The notes: generated by a model not told the origin, from the letters alone. A stretch of 41,838 bases of DNA from Methylococcales bacterium (GCA_028707085.1 JAQTUW010000024.1:1-41838); one strand, 5' to 3'; positions 10,623 through 19,916 are shown, numbered from the stretch's first letter. Numbers and translations: made by a program.

Positions 10623-11708
10623 ATGACGACCATCATTCCACTTCCAGAATTAAGAGAAAAAATAGACGCCATCGACCGGCAAATTCTGACGCTGATCAAC
10701 CAGCGCGCGGAATGCGCCGTCGAAGTAGCCCGCACCAAGCAGGCGGCCGGCGAAACCGGCAGCTTTTACCGACCGGATCGCGAAGCCCAGGTCTTGCGCC
10801 GCATCCGGGAACTCAACCCCGGGCCGCTGGCCGCCGACACCGCCGCCCACCTGTTCCGCGAACTCATGTCCGCCTGCCTGGCGCTGGAAAAACCGCTGGA
10901 AGTCGCCTACCTCGGCCCGCAAGGCACCTTTACCCAGCAGGCGGTGCTCAAGCATTTCGGCCACGCCGTCAAAGACGTGCCGTTCGCCACCTTTCACGAC
11001 ATCTTCAAAGCCGTCGAAAACGGCCATTGCCAGTTCGGCGTCGTGCCGGTGGAAAACTCCACCGAAGGCGTCATCGCCCACACCCTGGACTTGTTCATGG
11101 ACTCCACCCTGCAAATCTGCGGCGAAGTGGAAATCCGCGTACACCAGAACCTGCTCGGCAAAATGGCCGCCATCGGCGAAATCAAGGAAGTCTACTCCCA
11201 CCAGCAATCGCTGGCGCAATGCCGGCAATGGCTGGCCGTCCGCCTGCCCGGCATACCCTGCACCGCCGTCAGCAGCAACGCCGAAGCCGCGCGGCTGGCG
11301 GCGGCCGACAGCCGCAAAGCCGCCATCGCCGGCATGGCGGCGGCCGAACTGTACGGCCTGAACAGCATCGAAAAAAATATCGAGGACGAAGCCGACAACA
11401 CCACCCGCTTTATCGTCATCGGCCAGCAACAGCCGGTCTCCACCGGCGCCGACAAAACCTCCATCCTGGTATCGGTGGGCAACCAGCCCGGCGCGCTGCA
11501 CAAAATCCTGGCCCCGTTCGCCGAATACGGCATCAGCATGACCCATATCGAATCCCGCCCCTCCCGGCAGGCGCTATGGGAGTATGTGTTTTTCATCGAC
11601 ATCGACGGCCACCGCGACGACCCCCAGGTCGCCAACGCCCTGACAGCCCTGCAAAACAACGTCAAAATGCTAAAGATTCTGGGTTCCTACCCCAGGGCGG
11701 TCATCTAA
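10623..11708 (+). CDS. pheA: bifunctional chorismate mutase / prephenate dehydratase (P-protein)
   Basis: This 361-residue enzyme converts chorismate to prephenate and then phenylpyruvate, the committed route to phenylalanine. Residues 1-90 are an AroQ-type chorismate mutase (LREKIDAIDRQILTLINQRA, then RPDREAQVLRR). Residues 92-268 are the prephenate dehydratase domain, with VPVENSTEG (142-149) and the catalytic TRF motif (261-263, NTTRFIVIG). Residues 278-355 are an ACT domain with GALHKIL (290-296) and ESRP (310-313), the phenylalanine-binding motifs for feedback inhibition. AGGAA lies rather far (about 16 nt) upstream of the ATG. The usual downstream partners hisC and aroA are absent; the next gene is convergent. 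Confidence 0.98.
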   Translation: MTTIIPLPELREKIDAIDRQILTLINQRAECAVEVARTKQAAGETGSFYRPDREAQVLRRIRELNPGPLAADTAAHLFRELMSACLALEKPLEVAYLGPQGTFTQQAVLKHFGHAVKDVPFATFHDIFKAVENGHCQFGVVPVENSTEGVIAHTLDLFMDSTLQICGEVEIRVHQNLLGKMAAIGEIKEVYSHQQSLAQCRQWLAVRLPGIPCTAVSSNAEAARLAAADSRKAAIAGMAAAELYGLNSIEKNIEDEADNTTRFIVIGQQQPVSTGADKTSILVSVGNQPGALHKILAPFAEYGISMTHIESRPSRQALWEYVFFIDIDGHRDDPQVANALTALQNNVKMLKILGSYPRAVI

Positions 11709-11715
11709 AAAAAGC

Positions 11716-12261
11716 CTAATGAATATGCACTTCCCGGGATTTCGCCTTATCGCTTCTGCGCAAGGTATAATCATCCTGACTGCCGGGCATCGGCAAGCCC
11801 TTGCTGTCCAGTTGCACCAGCGTGCCTTCATCCTTTATGGCGAACAGGCGTTTGGCGGCGTCCTTGTTGGAAGTCAGCGACAAAGTGCGGCTTTTATCGT
11901 CCCACTCGTATTTGCCCTTATCGTAAAACTCCCTGGATGAAGCCCGGGCGTACTGCGTCACCAGCAGATAATTGTTCTTCTGCTTCAGCGACAAAGTCAT
12001 TTTAAAGCCGTCGCAATCTTTTTCCAGACAAGGCAGATAGCCGTAAAACACCCCGCGAAAGGCTTCAGACTCCCCGGCCGCAGCCGCATGGGCCGAATGA
12101 TCCACCCCGCCGCCCTGCTGACGAATGAGTTCCCGCGCCTTAAGCGCTTTTTCCTGAAGCTGCATATCGGATTCCGCCCGGGCGACAGGCAGCGTCAACA
12201 GCCATGCCCCCAAAAAAAGCCAAGCCCCATTGTTTTTAATTTTTATTTTTGATATTTGCAT
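11716..12261 (-). CDS. NlpE-like periplasmic protein
   Basis: This 181-residue protein has a cleavable signal peptide ending at Ala29 (LPVARA). The region 68-175 follows the NlpE N-terminal fold: a GVFYGYLPC motif, then MTLSLKQKNNYLLVTQY, a WDDKSRTLSL strand and LVQLDSKG near the end. E. coli NlpE is an outer-membrane lipoprotein with a CxxC motif that activates the Cpx response and is linked to copper. Here the motif is CLEKDC (Cys78, Cys83), wider than CxxC, and there is no lipobox, so the protein is probably soluble in the periplasm. His-rich segments (DHSAHAA; HIH at the C-terminus) would suit metal binding. Family assignment is moderately sure; function is inferred. Confidence 0.7.
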   Translation of the reverse strand: MQISKIKIKNNGAWLFLGAWLLTLPVARAESDMQLQEKALKARELIRQQGGGVDHSAHAAAAGESEAFRGVFYGYLPCLEKDCDGFKMTLSLKQKNNYLLVTQYARASSREFYDKGKYEWDDKSRTLSLTSNKDAAKRLFAIKDEGTLVQLDSKGLPMPGSQDDYTLRRSDKAKSREVHIH

Positions 12262-12431
12262 AGACGATTCTTTCTGTTTCTATAGGTAATAGGGCCAGGC
12301 CAAAAGCGCCCGCCCGCCGGACAGGCCCCGTAACCCGGATGCCGTGCTCTCCAGCCTATATCCTATCATGTTACCGGCGGTATATTTCAAGTGGGGTTTA
12401 GGCCGGGCGCATGACCAATTTGGCGAACGCC

Positions 12432-12477
12432 AAAAAAAAGAAAGGCCGCCTTTCCTCCCGATCAGGAAAGGCGGCCT
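12432..12477 (-). terminator. strong rho-independent terminator after the exported protein gene
   Basis: A perfect 14-bp stem (12443-12456 with 12464-12477; arm AGGCCGCCTTTCCT) has a 7-nt loop and, on the minus strand, is followed by TTTC and a T8 run. It ends the 12504-13319 transcript. Confidence 0.9.
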
Positions 12478-12503
12478 CTTGCCCGTAGGGCTAAAAGCAG
12501 GAT

Positions 12504-13319
12504 TTACGCAGACTTGCGGCGTTTAAAGCCGACAAAGCCGGCCAGAGCCGAACCGAACAGCCAGACTGCACCCGGTACAGGCACGGCACTGACGGCTGTG
12601 CCGGAAATCACTACATTGTCGAAACGAACGTTTCCAGAGGAATTGTTGTAAGCAGTGCCGTTATAAGCCACATCATCCGCGCCGGTCGCCGCATTGACGA
12701 TACGGATGCCGAAATTCGCATCGTTGTTCGCCAGAATCACACCGCTCAGATCGGCGCTAATGCCGTTATACCAGTTTTGGCCGCCGGTTTGATCGAAGTA
12801 AGTACCGGTTACGGTATTGGCGCTGCTGGTGTTGGTCATGATATACGCCGAATCCGCCGCATAACTCAGCGTCGAAGCGTTGATCCAGTTCGTACCGTCA
12901 GTGGTGTACTCCAGTTCGAATTTGGCGGGCGCCTGGGTGGTAAAATAAAGATCGAAAGACACGCTGATATTTTTGTAACCGACCGTGCTGGTATCGAACT
13001 CCGCGCCCTGGGAGCCGATCGGCGCCTGCGACGACCAACCGTTTCCAGGCGAAGCGCCGCGAACCCGCCAGGCATTTGAAGCCGAGCCGGTTGAAGCGCC
13101 GGCGGTAGCGATAATATCGTCGCTATTGACGCTGGTAGTGCCGTTATAACTATTGGTCATGCCCAGCGCGGTCGCGACGCCGGTTCCGGTAGAAGGCGCA
13201 GGGCTGTTATTGGCCGCAATCGCCATGCTGTCAAAATTCCAGTCCGTAATGGTGTCGGCTTGAGCCCCCGACAACGGAGCGGCGAACAATATCGCCAAGG
13301 AAAGAACTTTCATTTTCAT
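12504..13319 (-). CDS. exported protein with PEP-CTERM-like sorting tail
   Basis: This 271-residue protein has a signal peptide (MKMKVLSLAILFAAPLSGAQA) and mature start DTITDWNFDS. The mature part is Asn/Thr/Ser/Gly-rich and beta-predicted, like extracellular matrix proteins. The C-terminus has VPVPGAVWLFGSALAGFVGF followed by KRRKSA: a short Pro motif, a membrane helix and a basic tail, the layout recognised by exosortase/PEP-CTERM systems in methanotrophs and relatives. No exosortase gene is in the window. The gene stands alone with its own strong terminator. Confidence 0.8.
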   Translation of the reverse strand: MKMKVLSLAILFAAPLSGAQADTITDWNFDSMAIAANNSPAPSTGTGVATALGMTNSYNGTTSVNSDDIIATAGASTGSASNAWRVRGASPGNGWSSQAPIGSQGAEFDTSTVGYKNISVSFDLYFTTQAPAKFELEYTTDGTNWINASTLSYAADSAYIMTNTSSANTVTGTYFDQTGGQNWYNGISADLSGVILANNDANFGIRIVNAATGADDVAYNGTAYNNSSGNVRFDNVVISGTAVSAVPVPGAVWLFGSALAGFVGFKRRKSA

Positions 13320-13621
13320 TAATTCACCCGATTTGAATTGTTATTAAGAATCTGGCTCATTAAATGAAACAAAGCCAGCACCCACAACTCTAACCCATGA
13401 CTATTACTAAATTATGAATACCCCAGCCGCCCATCGTTTATATTCCCGGCCACCCCCCCCTTTATATTCCATTAACATATTAACTATCAACAACCTAAAA
13501 ATGTTCCCGGAAACATTAAAACCAACCCCCCCGCCAACACAAATCTTTATTAACAAACATTTACAAACATTTACACTCCCCCCCCAAAAACCACCCAATC
13601 ATACGCCGCAATAACAAAGCA
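13320..13621. other. G-poor intergenic region with C-tracts and a palindrome
   Basis: No gene is supported. On the plus strand this stretch is nearly free of G from about 13477 to 13605 and contains three C7-C8 runs (13453-13460, 13526-13532, 13578-13585). An 18-bp near-perfect palindrome (AATGTTCCCGGAAACATT, 13499-13516) and a direct repeat of ACAAACATTT (about 13551-13572) also lie here. It is upstream of the 12504-13319 gene and may hold its control region. Confidence 0.5.
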
Positions 13622-13664
13622 CATTGCCCCGCACGAAAGCGTATTGCCCCGTAAGATCGCGCCC
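13622..13664 (+). repeat. REP-like element B, degenerate
   Basis: This is a single decayed copy: ATTGCCCCGCACGAAAGCG, then TATTGCCCCGTAAGAT and CGCGCC. It has the same orientation as the other copies. It lies in the gap before the MgtC-type gene. Confidence 0.6.
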
Positions 13665-13857
13665 AACAAATTCAAACAAATCCAAAAACCCGCCATTAAT
13701 ACCTGAAATGGGCTAACATATTGCTCGCCGGCTTAAACCTGCATTTAATGCCGATAAATGACAAAGTTCGCCCCTATAGCCAACCCCGAAACCCCGAACC
13801 TTGGCGGCGCTGCAATGCATCAAACAAACCGGACGCCCGCCGCCGGGCGGAGATCGC

Positions 13858-14574
13858 ATGGAATCACTACACAACATCAACACCGCATCGCTTCTGGACA
13901 CCTTCGTCAGTCTCTCGACTGCATTCATACTCGGCGCGCTGATCGGACTTGAACGGCAATATCGTCAACGCACAGCAGGACTTCGCACCAACGTCCTGGT
14001 CGCGGTAGGCGCCGCCGTATTTGTCGATATGGCGAATCGGCTGGACGGACACCAGGGCGCGGTGCATGTCGCCGCTTATGTCGTCTCCGGCATCGGCTTT
14101 CTGGGCGCCGGGGTCATCATGAAAGGCGACGGCAACATTCGCGGCCTAAACACCGCCGCCACCCTTTGGGGCGCCGCCGCCGTCGGTGCCTGCGCCGGCG
14201 CGGATCTGATCATGGAAGCCATGCTGGCCGCGCTATTCGTGCTGGCCGGCAACACCCTGCTGCGCCCGGTTGTCAACGCCATCAACCGCAAACCCATCGA
14301 CGACGAAAACAGCGAAGCAACCTACGCCGTCTGCGTCATCTGCGCCCGGCAATTTCAAAAACAAACCCGGGATCAGCTCGAATCTTTACTCGAATCCGCC
14401 AGCTACCCGGTCAGCGACTTTGACGTCCATCCATTCTTCCAGAACGAAGTACAAATCTTCGCCACCCTATTACCCACATCCGTAGACTCCGACGAACTGG
14501 ACAACATCGTCAATAAACTCATGACCCTACACGCAGTCAGCCAGGCATACTGGAATCCAAGCACCAGCGACTAA
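13858..14574 (+). CDS. MgtC/SapB family membrane protein
   Basis: The start at ATG 13858 follows GGAG at good spacing; the open frame extends 19 codons further up to a TTG that has no ribosome site. The 238-residue protein has four to five membrane segments in residues 12-140, with the family signatures LGALIGLERQYRQRTAGLRT and VSGIGFLGAGVIMK. A soluble C-terminal domain from about 155 (TYAVCVICARQFQKQTRDQL...) resembles the ACT-like tail of longer MgtC proteins. MgtC proteins inhibit F-type ATP synthase or influence magnesium-limited growth in pathogens; in free-living bacteria the role is less clear. No known magnesium leader can be recognised upstream. Confidence 0.9.
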   Translation: MESLHNINTASLLDTFVSLSTAFILGALIGLERQYRQRTAGLRTNVLVAVGAAVFVDMANRLDGHQGAVHVAAYVVSGIGFLGAGVIMKGDGNIRGLNTAATLWGAAAVGACAGADLIMEAMLAALFVLAGNTLLRPVVNAINRKPIDDENSEATYAVCVICARQFQKQTRDQLESLLESASYPVSDFDVHPFFQNEVQIFATLLPTSVDSDELDNIVNKLMTLHAVSQAYWNPSTSD

Positions 14575-14708
14575 TAAAAAAAGCATAAAAAAGCATAAGT
14601 TGAGATATACCGCGCGGCCACAATTGTGGCCGATAGGCTTTGTGGCTCTGTCGCTAACCCGATAATTCGCAACGCCCAAGAGAAACGCCAGCTTGCCGCT
14701 ATTGCGGC

Positions 14709-14885
14709 ATGGCTTGAAAAACGCTGTCGTTGATCGGCCAGTGTCTGGAAGCCGTCAATGTCGAAGCGGTAGTGGGCAGTCAAATTCCGGTATCGCAAGG
14801 GATCAAGACTTCGGATTTGTTGAAAACGATGGTAGGCCTGTTGTGTATAGGCAAAAGTGATTTCGAAGCCGTTGAGCCGTTTCGG
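14709..14885 (+). pseudogene. IS1380-family transposase remnant
   Basis: The frame reads ATG GCT TGA and then LSLIGQCLEAVNVEAV, KTSDLLKTMVGLLCIGKSDF and EAVEPFRR, which matches the beginning of IS1380-type DDE transposases. Codon 3 is a stop and homology ends after EAVEPFRR, so only about 55 of the usual 400 or more residues remain. Immediately upstream, a perfect 16-bp palindrome GGCCACAATTGTGGCC (14616-14631) lies where an IS end could be. No DDE triad is left. Confidence 0.75.
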
Positions 14886-14959
14886 AGAAAGGGCGGGGCG
14901 GCTCCTGATTGTGCCGCTTATGCCTTTGTCTTGGTGTATGGGCTTGCATCCTGCCTTTT

Positions 14960-15273
14960 TGAGTGCGGCAAGCGGTCGCCCGTTCCGGTTCATCTTGAAC
15001 CAATCAAACGCCACTGTTACCAATGTTTATCTTGCTCTTTACCCCAAAGAACCCTTGGCGACTGTTCTTAATGAAAGCCCCGAATTAGCCCGTCAGGTTT
15101 GGGAAATTCTTGACCGAATTTGCCCTGAATCCATGTTGGCGGAAGGGCGGGTCTATGGTGGTGGCTTGCATAAACTAGAGCCTAAAGCGTTAGCTAATGT
15201 TCCGGCGCCAGAGCTTGACAAATTTTTATCTGAAATGACAGGTAAAGTAATTGGGCAGGAATTGGCGGCTTAA
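14960..15273 (+). pseudogene. C-terminal remnant of a DNA (adenine-specific) methyltransferase
   Basis: In the frame ending at 15273, FRFILNQSNATVTNVYLALY and EGRVYGGGLHKLEPKALANV match the C-terminal end of class I N6-adenine DNA methyltransferases of restriction systems. The catalytic NPPY part and all N-terminal sequence are missing. The remnant is joined, with about 75 nt of unclear sequence, to the IS1380 fragment. An insertion followed by deletion probably destroyed a restriction-modification gene here. Confidence 0.7.
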
Positions 15274-15461
15274 CATGACAGATCAAACCAATCCAATCCA
15301 CTAAACTTAAGAGAAAATCCCTATACAATCAATCTGTCAAGTGCTGAAATTCGTCATTAAGTTGCTGTTATATAATGAAAAAATAATGTCCGCCTGATTT
15401 CCATACTATTTTGGTCAACTTTATTGGCTTCATTCATTCGTTAGAGCTTCTTGATCAATCC

Positions 15462-18400
15462 CTACAAACTCAAAACATGCAACCCCGCATTAAAACTGGC
15501 CTGGCTTAAATCCTGCACCCCCACCAACTCGATCAAGGTATCCCCCCCGCCATAAACCGCGCCCTGGGCATTAGCCTGCTCCACCAAATAAGTATTATGA
15601 TCAAAAACAAACCAGGCAACGCCATGCTGGGCAAGATCGCCCGCCCCGCTTGCCGAACTCAACGCCGCCTCAACCCAGGAAGCCAACTGCGTCGCATCTC
15701 CGGAAACAGCCGTCACCGCGCTGCCGCTCAAAGCCGTAGCGTTAAAACTACCGGCATCGGCCAGCGTCAGCCTATCCCCGCTCGCCGCCCCGCTGATCAC
15801 CGTCAAATTGCTCAAATCGCTATTCGGCCCCACGCTAAACGCGGTCGCCCCCGCCGTAACGCTCAAACTCAGCGTAGCGCTGTAAGTATCGGTAAAATAC
15901 CCGCTGTCCACCACCGGCGTAAACTTCTCCACGTTATTGCCAAGCTGGTTGGCCACATACACATTACCCAAGCTATCCACGCTCAGGCTCGCCACATCGC
16001 TCAACCCTGTCCGCAGCGTCGTCAGCAACACCCCGCCGCTGGAAAACTCGGATACGGTATGCCCATCCTTATCCGCCACAAACACATCCCCGTGACTATC
16101 CACGGCCAGCGCCACAGGATTCTGCAAAGAATTGGCGTCGGTATGCAACAGCACACCGGCGGCGGAAAACTCCTCCACATAACCCGCGACGCCGCCGCCG
16201 GGATTATTGCAGACATACACGTCTCCAGAGCTGTCCACCGCCACGGCGACAGGTGTGGAAACCCCGTCGGAAAAAGTGTTCAGCCGCGCGCCGCTGGCGG
16301 AATATTCGCTGACGGTATTCGCGCCGCGATTGACCACAAACAAATCGCCGCTGCCGTCCACCGTCAGGCTCACCGGCTTGTCAATGCCCGAGCTGATCAC
16401 CTGCAGCAGCACGCCGGCGGCGGAAAACTCCTCCACATAGCCGACGCTGCTGATTGCGCCCGTCAGGCAAGCCACAAACACATCGCCCTTGCCATCCACC
16501 ACCACGCTTTGCACATCGCTCATGCCGGTAAAGGTCTGCACCAGCGCCCCGCTGGCGGAATACTCCACCACCGAACCATCGCCGTATTGATCGGTATTAT
16601 AGTTCGCCACATAAACATTGCCGGCCGCGTCCACCGCCAGGCTGCTGGGCAGCGACACCCCGCCGTTAATTTTGAACAGCAAGGCGCCGGCAGCGGAATA
16701 AGCCGTCAGGCTACCGGCATGCAAAGCCCCGCTAGTACCATTATTATTCGCCACGAAGATCACTCCGGCAGCGTTCACCGCCACCGCCACCGGATCATTC
16801 ACGCCTTTGCTCAGGGTCAGAACCGGGCGGGCGGCGGGCAAATAAACATTGCCGGTAAAGGCCAGACTAAAATCCACCGTCGCGCTTAAACCCTGGGCCG
16901 GATCAAACCGCAGGTTCGCCAGTTCGGCCTGTAACTGCGCCGCCGTGGTCGCCGCCAGGCTATAACTGACGGTATTGCCGGAAACCGTGGCGGCGGAAAG
17001 GCCGCCGCCGCTCAGCGCCCCGTCGCCGCTGGCGAAGCTGATGGTCACTCTGTCGCTTTGCGTCGCATTGGCGTCGCTAAAGCTGATATTGGCAAACGGG
17101 CTAAGCTGCGTCGCATCGCTGATGCTGCTCGCCGTCAACCCGCCAACCGCCATGCTGTTGTCGCCGCTCACCAGCACGGCGATGCCGCTATTGGCCGTGG
17201 AGCCGGCCCCGTCCCAGTTGGCGGTGGTAGCCAGGCTGTAACTGCCGCCGGCGTATAGCGGGAACAGCGCGTTCACGGCGGCCTTGTCCGCGCCGCCCAG
17301 GGTTAGGGTAAAGCCAGCGCGGTCATGCATCAGCTTGACCAGGCTGTCGCCAACGCCGCTCAGCGTATAGCCGCTGCTGCCGGCAAGCAGGCTAATATCG
17401 CTTAAAACCACGCCCTTGGTCAGAGAATCGCCGGTTACCGTTAACACCCCCGTATAAGCGTCATAACTGACCGTGGACAGCACAGGATCAGTGCCTATCT
17501 TGATGTTTATCTTTTCCAGCAGCGGCGTCTGCGCCGTATTGTTCAGCGCGGCGGAAGAGCCGGACACCGACAGCGTGATCGGCGCGGCCAGCGTAGTCGC
17601 GGAAGGGAACAGTTGCAGATCCGGGCTAAACTGCAATTGCCGCAACGCCGCCTGCAAGGCGGCGGCGGAAGACGCGGTCAGCGTATAGCCGCCCTTGCCG
17701 CCGCTCAGCCCCGCCCCGCTCAAGGTGCCGTCAGCCGCCGGGTAGGAAATGCTGGCGGTCAAGGTCTGGTTGACGCTATCGCTTAGCCTCAGGCCGGCAA
17801 AGGGCTTAATGCTGGCGAAATCGTTCACAGTCATCGCCGCCTTCCCCCCGGACAGGCTGATGCTGCTGTGGCTCACCGATACCAGGCTGCCGCCGGCCGT
17901 GGTGTACGCCCCATCCCAGCCGGCGGCGGCCTGCAAACTGTACAGGCCGCCGCCGGTACCGTTGCCGGCGGCGAACAGCGCGTCCACCGCGCTTTCCCCG
18001 GCAGCGCCCAGTTGTACGCTAAAACCGCCGCTGCTACTGGCGATCACCTTGTCGCTGCCGGCCATAAGCGTATAATGGCCGCCGCCATTGCTCAGCGTCA
18101 AATCGCCCAGCGCCAGAAGGCTGGCGACCAATCCGCCGCCGCGCACCTGCAACACCCCGCTCAGAGCCTGGTAACTGGCGGCGGACAGCGCCGCCGCCGG
18201 CAAGCTGCCGCTAACGCTAACCTTGGTGGCGCTGCTGCTGACGGTATCCAACGCCGCCGAGCCGCCAAAGGCCGTGCTGTCGTCGCTCACGCTCAGGGTA
18301 AAATTGGTGATGGTGCTGCCGCCCACGGCAACCTGACGCAGGGTCGGGGTAAACACCAGCCCGCGCAGCTCGCTCTGCAAATTCGCGGCGCTGGTCGCCG

Positions 18401-19727
18401 CCAGGGTATAAGCGCCGTCGCCGCCGCTCAGTCCGGCCCCGCTCAGGCTGCCGTTGGCGGCAGTAAAGCTTATGGTCGCGCTGTCGCCGCCGGCGCTGTT
18501 GCTGTCGGTAAGCTTAATATTTTTGAACGGATCAACGGTCGCGGAATCGCTCAGCACCGCGCCGGTAGTGAATCCGCTCAACCCCAGCGACACATAGGAA
18601 GCGGTCACCTTGGCCGTATCCGCCAGCGAGCCGGCGCCGTCCCAGCCCGCCGCCACGGCCAGCGTGTACGCTGTCGTTTTGCCGCCGCCGCCATTGCTGC
18701 TGAAAACCGAATTCACCCCGCTCTGGTCGGCCCCGCCCAGCGTCAAGATAAAACCGCCGCCGGCAAAATGGCTAATGCTGTCGCCGCCGCCATTCAGGGT
18801 ATAGCTTTTGCCGCCGGCGCTCACGCTAAAATCGGCCAGATTCAGGTTTTTCGCGCTTGTCCCCAAATCGACGCCAGTCACATGAAAGACGCCGCTGGTC
18901 GCATTATAAACGGCGGTTTTCAGCCCGGCGGCGGTGCTGTTCGCGGTTTCCTTCTGGTTGATGCTAATCTCGGTCAGGCTGGTGTTGGGGCCGCTGATAC
19001 TCAGCGCCAGCGTGGTGCTAACGCTGTTGCCGCCCACCACCTGATGCAGGGTAGGGGTAAATACCAGCCCGTCCAGCTCCCGGGCCAGGCTGGCCGGCGC
19101 AGTCGCGGACAGCGTATAAGTCGCCGTGCCGGCGACAACCGTAGCCGCCGAAAGCCCCGCGCCGCTCAGCACGCCATTGGCGGCGCTAAAGGAAATCGTC
19201 GCCCCCACCGTATCGCCGCTGTGGACGCCGCTCAGCTTCAGACTGTGAAAAGGCTTTATGCCGGCGTTATCGTTAAACGTGTTGCCGGTCTGGTAGCCGC
19301 TGGCGGATTCAGCCGCGCTCACCTGCATGCCCTGGCTATAATACACCGGCAAGCTGCCGCTACCCTCCCAGCCGGCGAGGGCGTATAGCTGGTAGCCGAA
19401 ATAATTAGCGATATACTGGGGGGCTTCGTTGACACCGCTGTAGGTTATCTGCGTGCCGCCATATCCCGTGCCGTCGGCCGGAAACAGCTTCGCCGCGTTA
19501 ATCCGGTCGGCGCTGCTCAACGTCACGCTAAAACCGCTGGCGCTAAAATTGCTTAGCGTATCGTTGGCGGTCAGCTTAAATAAGCTACTGCTACCGCTAC
19601 CGCTGCCGGAAGTTCCATACAGGTACAAATCGCTGATCTTGACCCCGGAAACCAGGTTAGCGCCGGTCACAGTCAACACCCCGGTGCTGGCGTTATAACT
19701 GACGCTGGTAATACTGGGACTACTCAT
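15462..19727 (-). CDS. large modular surface protein with four tandem domains, NHL-type propeller and bluetail-like C-terminus
   Basis: I chose ATG 19727, with TTTAGGAG ending 9 nt upstream, over the TTG at 19733; this gives 1421 residues. Residues 1-970 hold four diverged copies of a 235-265-residue module, each opening with a signature like VSYNASTGVLTVTG (about 9, 272, 516, 751), then FTLTLGGAD, AGWDGAGS and LSGAGLS segments. Residues about 975-1290 are a beta-propeller of NHL-like repeats (VAVDSSGDVYVCNNPGG, LAVDSHGDVFVADKDGHTVS). Residues about 1309-1421 match the putative surface 'bluetail' domain, with LTLADAG, a WVEAALSSA segment and GDTLIELVGVQDLSQASFN close to the end. There is no signal peptide; the Gly/Ser/Ala-rich composition, lack of Cys and C-terminal domain suit type I secretion. 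No transporter lies nearby. Function is unknown; an adhesin or matrix protein is likely. Confidence 0.8.
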   Translation of the reverse strand: MSSPSITSVSYNASTGVLTVTGANLVSGVKISDLYLYGTSGSGSGSSSLFKLTANDTLSNFSASGFSVTLSSADRINAAKLFPADGTGYGGTQITYSGVNEAPQYIANYFGYQLYALAGWEGSGSLPVYYSQGMQVSAAESASGYQTGNTFNDNAGIKPFHSLKLSGVHSGDTVGATISFSAANGVLSGAGLSAATVVAGTATYTLSATAPASLARELDGLVFTPTLHQVVGGNSVSTTLALSISGPNTSLTEISINQKETANSTAAGLKTAVYNATSGVFHVTGVDLGTSAKNLNLADFSVSAGGKSYTLNGGGDSISHFAGGGFILTLGGADQSGVNSVFSSNGGGGKTTAYTLAVAAGWDGAGSLADTAKVTASYVSLGLSGFTTGAVLSDSATVDPFKNIKLTDSNSAGGDSATISFTAANGSLSGAGLSGGDGAYTLAATSAANLQSELRGLVFTPTLRQVAVGGSTITNFTLSVSDDSTAFGGSAALDTVSSSATKVSVSGSLPAAALSAASYQALSGVLQVRGGGLVASLLALGDLTLSNGGGHYTLMAGSDKVIASSSGGFSVQLGAAGESAVDALFAAGNGTGGGLYSLQAAAGWDGAYTTAGGSLVSVSHSSISLSGGKAAMTVNDFASIKPFAGLRLSDSVNQTLTASISYPAADGTLSGAGLSGGKGGYTLTASSAAALQAALRQLQFSPDLQLFPSATTLAAPITLSVSGSSAALNNTAQTPLLEKINIKIGTDPVLSTVSYDAYTGVLTVTGDSLTKGVVLSDISLLAGSSGYTLSGVGDSLVKLMHDRAGFTLTLGGADKAAVNALFPLYAGGSYSLATTANWDGAGSTANSGIAVLVSGDNSMAVGGLTASSISDATQLSPFANISFSDANATQSDRVTISFASGDGALSGGGLSAATVSGNTVSYSLAATTAAQLQAELANLRFDPAQGLSATVDFSLAFTGNVYLPAARPVLTLSKGVNDPVAVAVNAAGVIFVANNNGTSGALHAGSLTAYSAAGALLFKINGGVSLPSSLAVDAAGNVYVANYNTDQYGDGSVVEYSASGALVQTFTGMSDVQSVVVDGKGDVFVACLTGAISSVGYVEEFSAAGVLLQVISSGIDKPVSLTVDGSGDLFVVNRGANTVSEYSASGARLNTFSDGVSTPVAVAVDSSGDVYVCNNPGGGVAGYVEEFSAAGVLLHTDANSLQNPVALAVDSHGDVFVADKDGHTVSEFSSGGVLLTTLRTGLSDVASLSVDSLGNVYVANQLGNNVEKFTPVVDSGYFTDTYSATLSLSVTAGATAFSVGPNSDLSNLTVISGAASGDRLTLADAGSFNATALSGSAVTAVSGDATQLASWVEAALSSASGAGDLAQHGVAWFVFDHNTYLVEQANAQGAVYGGGDTLIELVGVQDLSQASFNAGLHVLSL

Positions 19728-19767
19728 CCACAAAATCTCCTAAAAAATAACAACCCAACCCAATCAT

Positions 19768-19916
19768 GCGGCGCAATAGCGACAGCGTATTGCGCCGAAC
19801 AAATTTAAAAAAAAAGCATAGGGCGCAATAGCGTTAGCGTATTGCGCCGCAAGGCAATAGCGAAAGCGTATTGCGCCATAAGATTACGCCATAAGATTAC
19901 GCCATAAGATTGCCCC
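19768..19916 (+). repeat. REP-like array C
   Basis: Two palindromic blocks are joined by a shortened linker (AAATTTAAAAAAAAAGCATA). The right end carries three tandem copies of a 13-bp derivative, GCCATAAGATTAC. It fills most of the gap between the surface-protein and DUF3570 genes, in the same orientation as the other arrays. Confidence 0.85.

Noticed and set aside
13858-14574. Magnesium-sensing leader upstream of the MgtC-type gene
   Set aside because: No M-box or proline-rich leader peptide can be recognised between 13622 and 13857.
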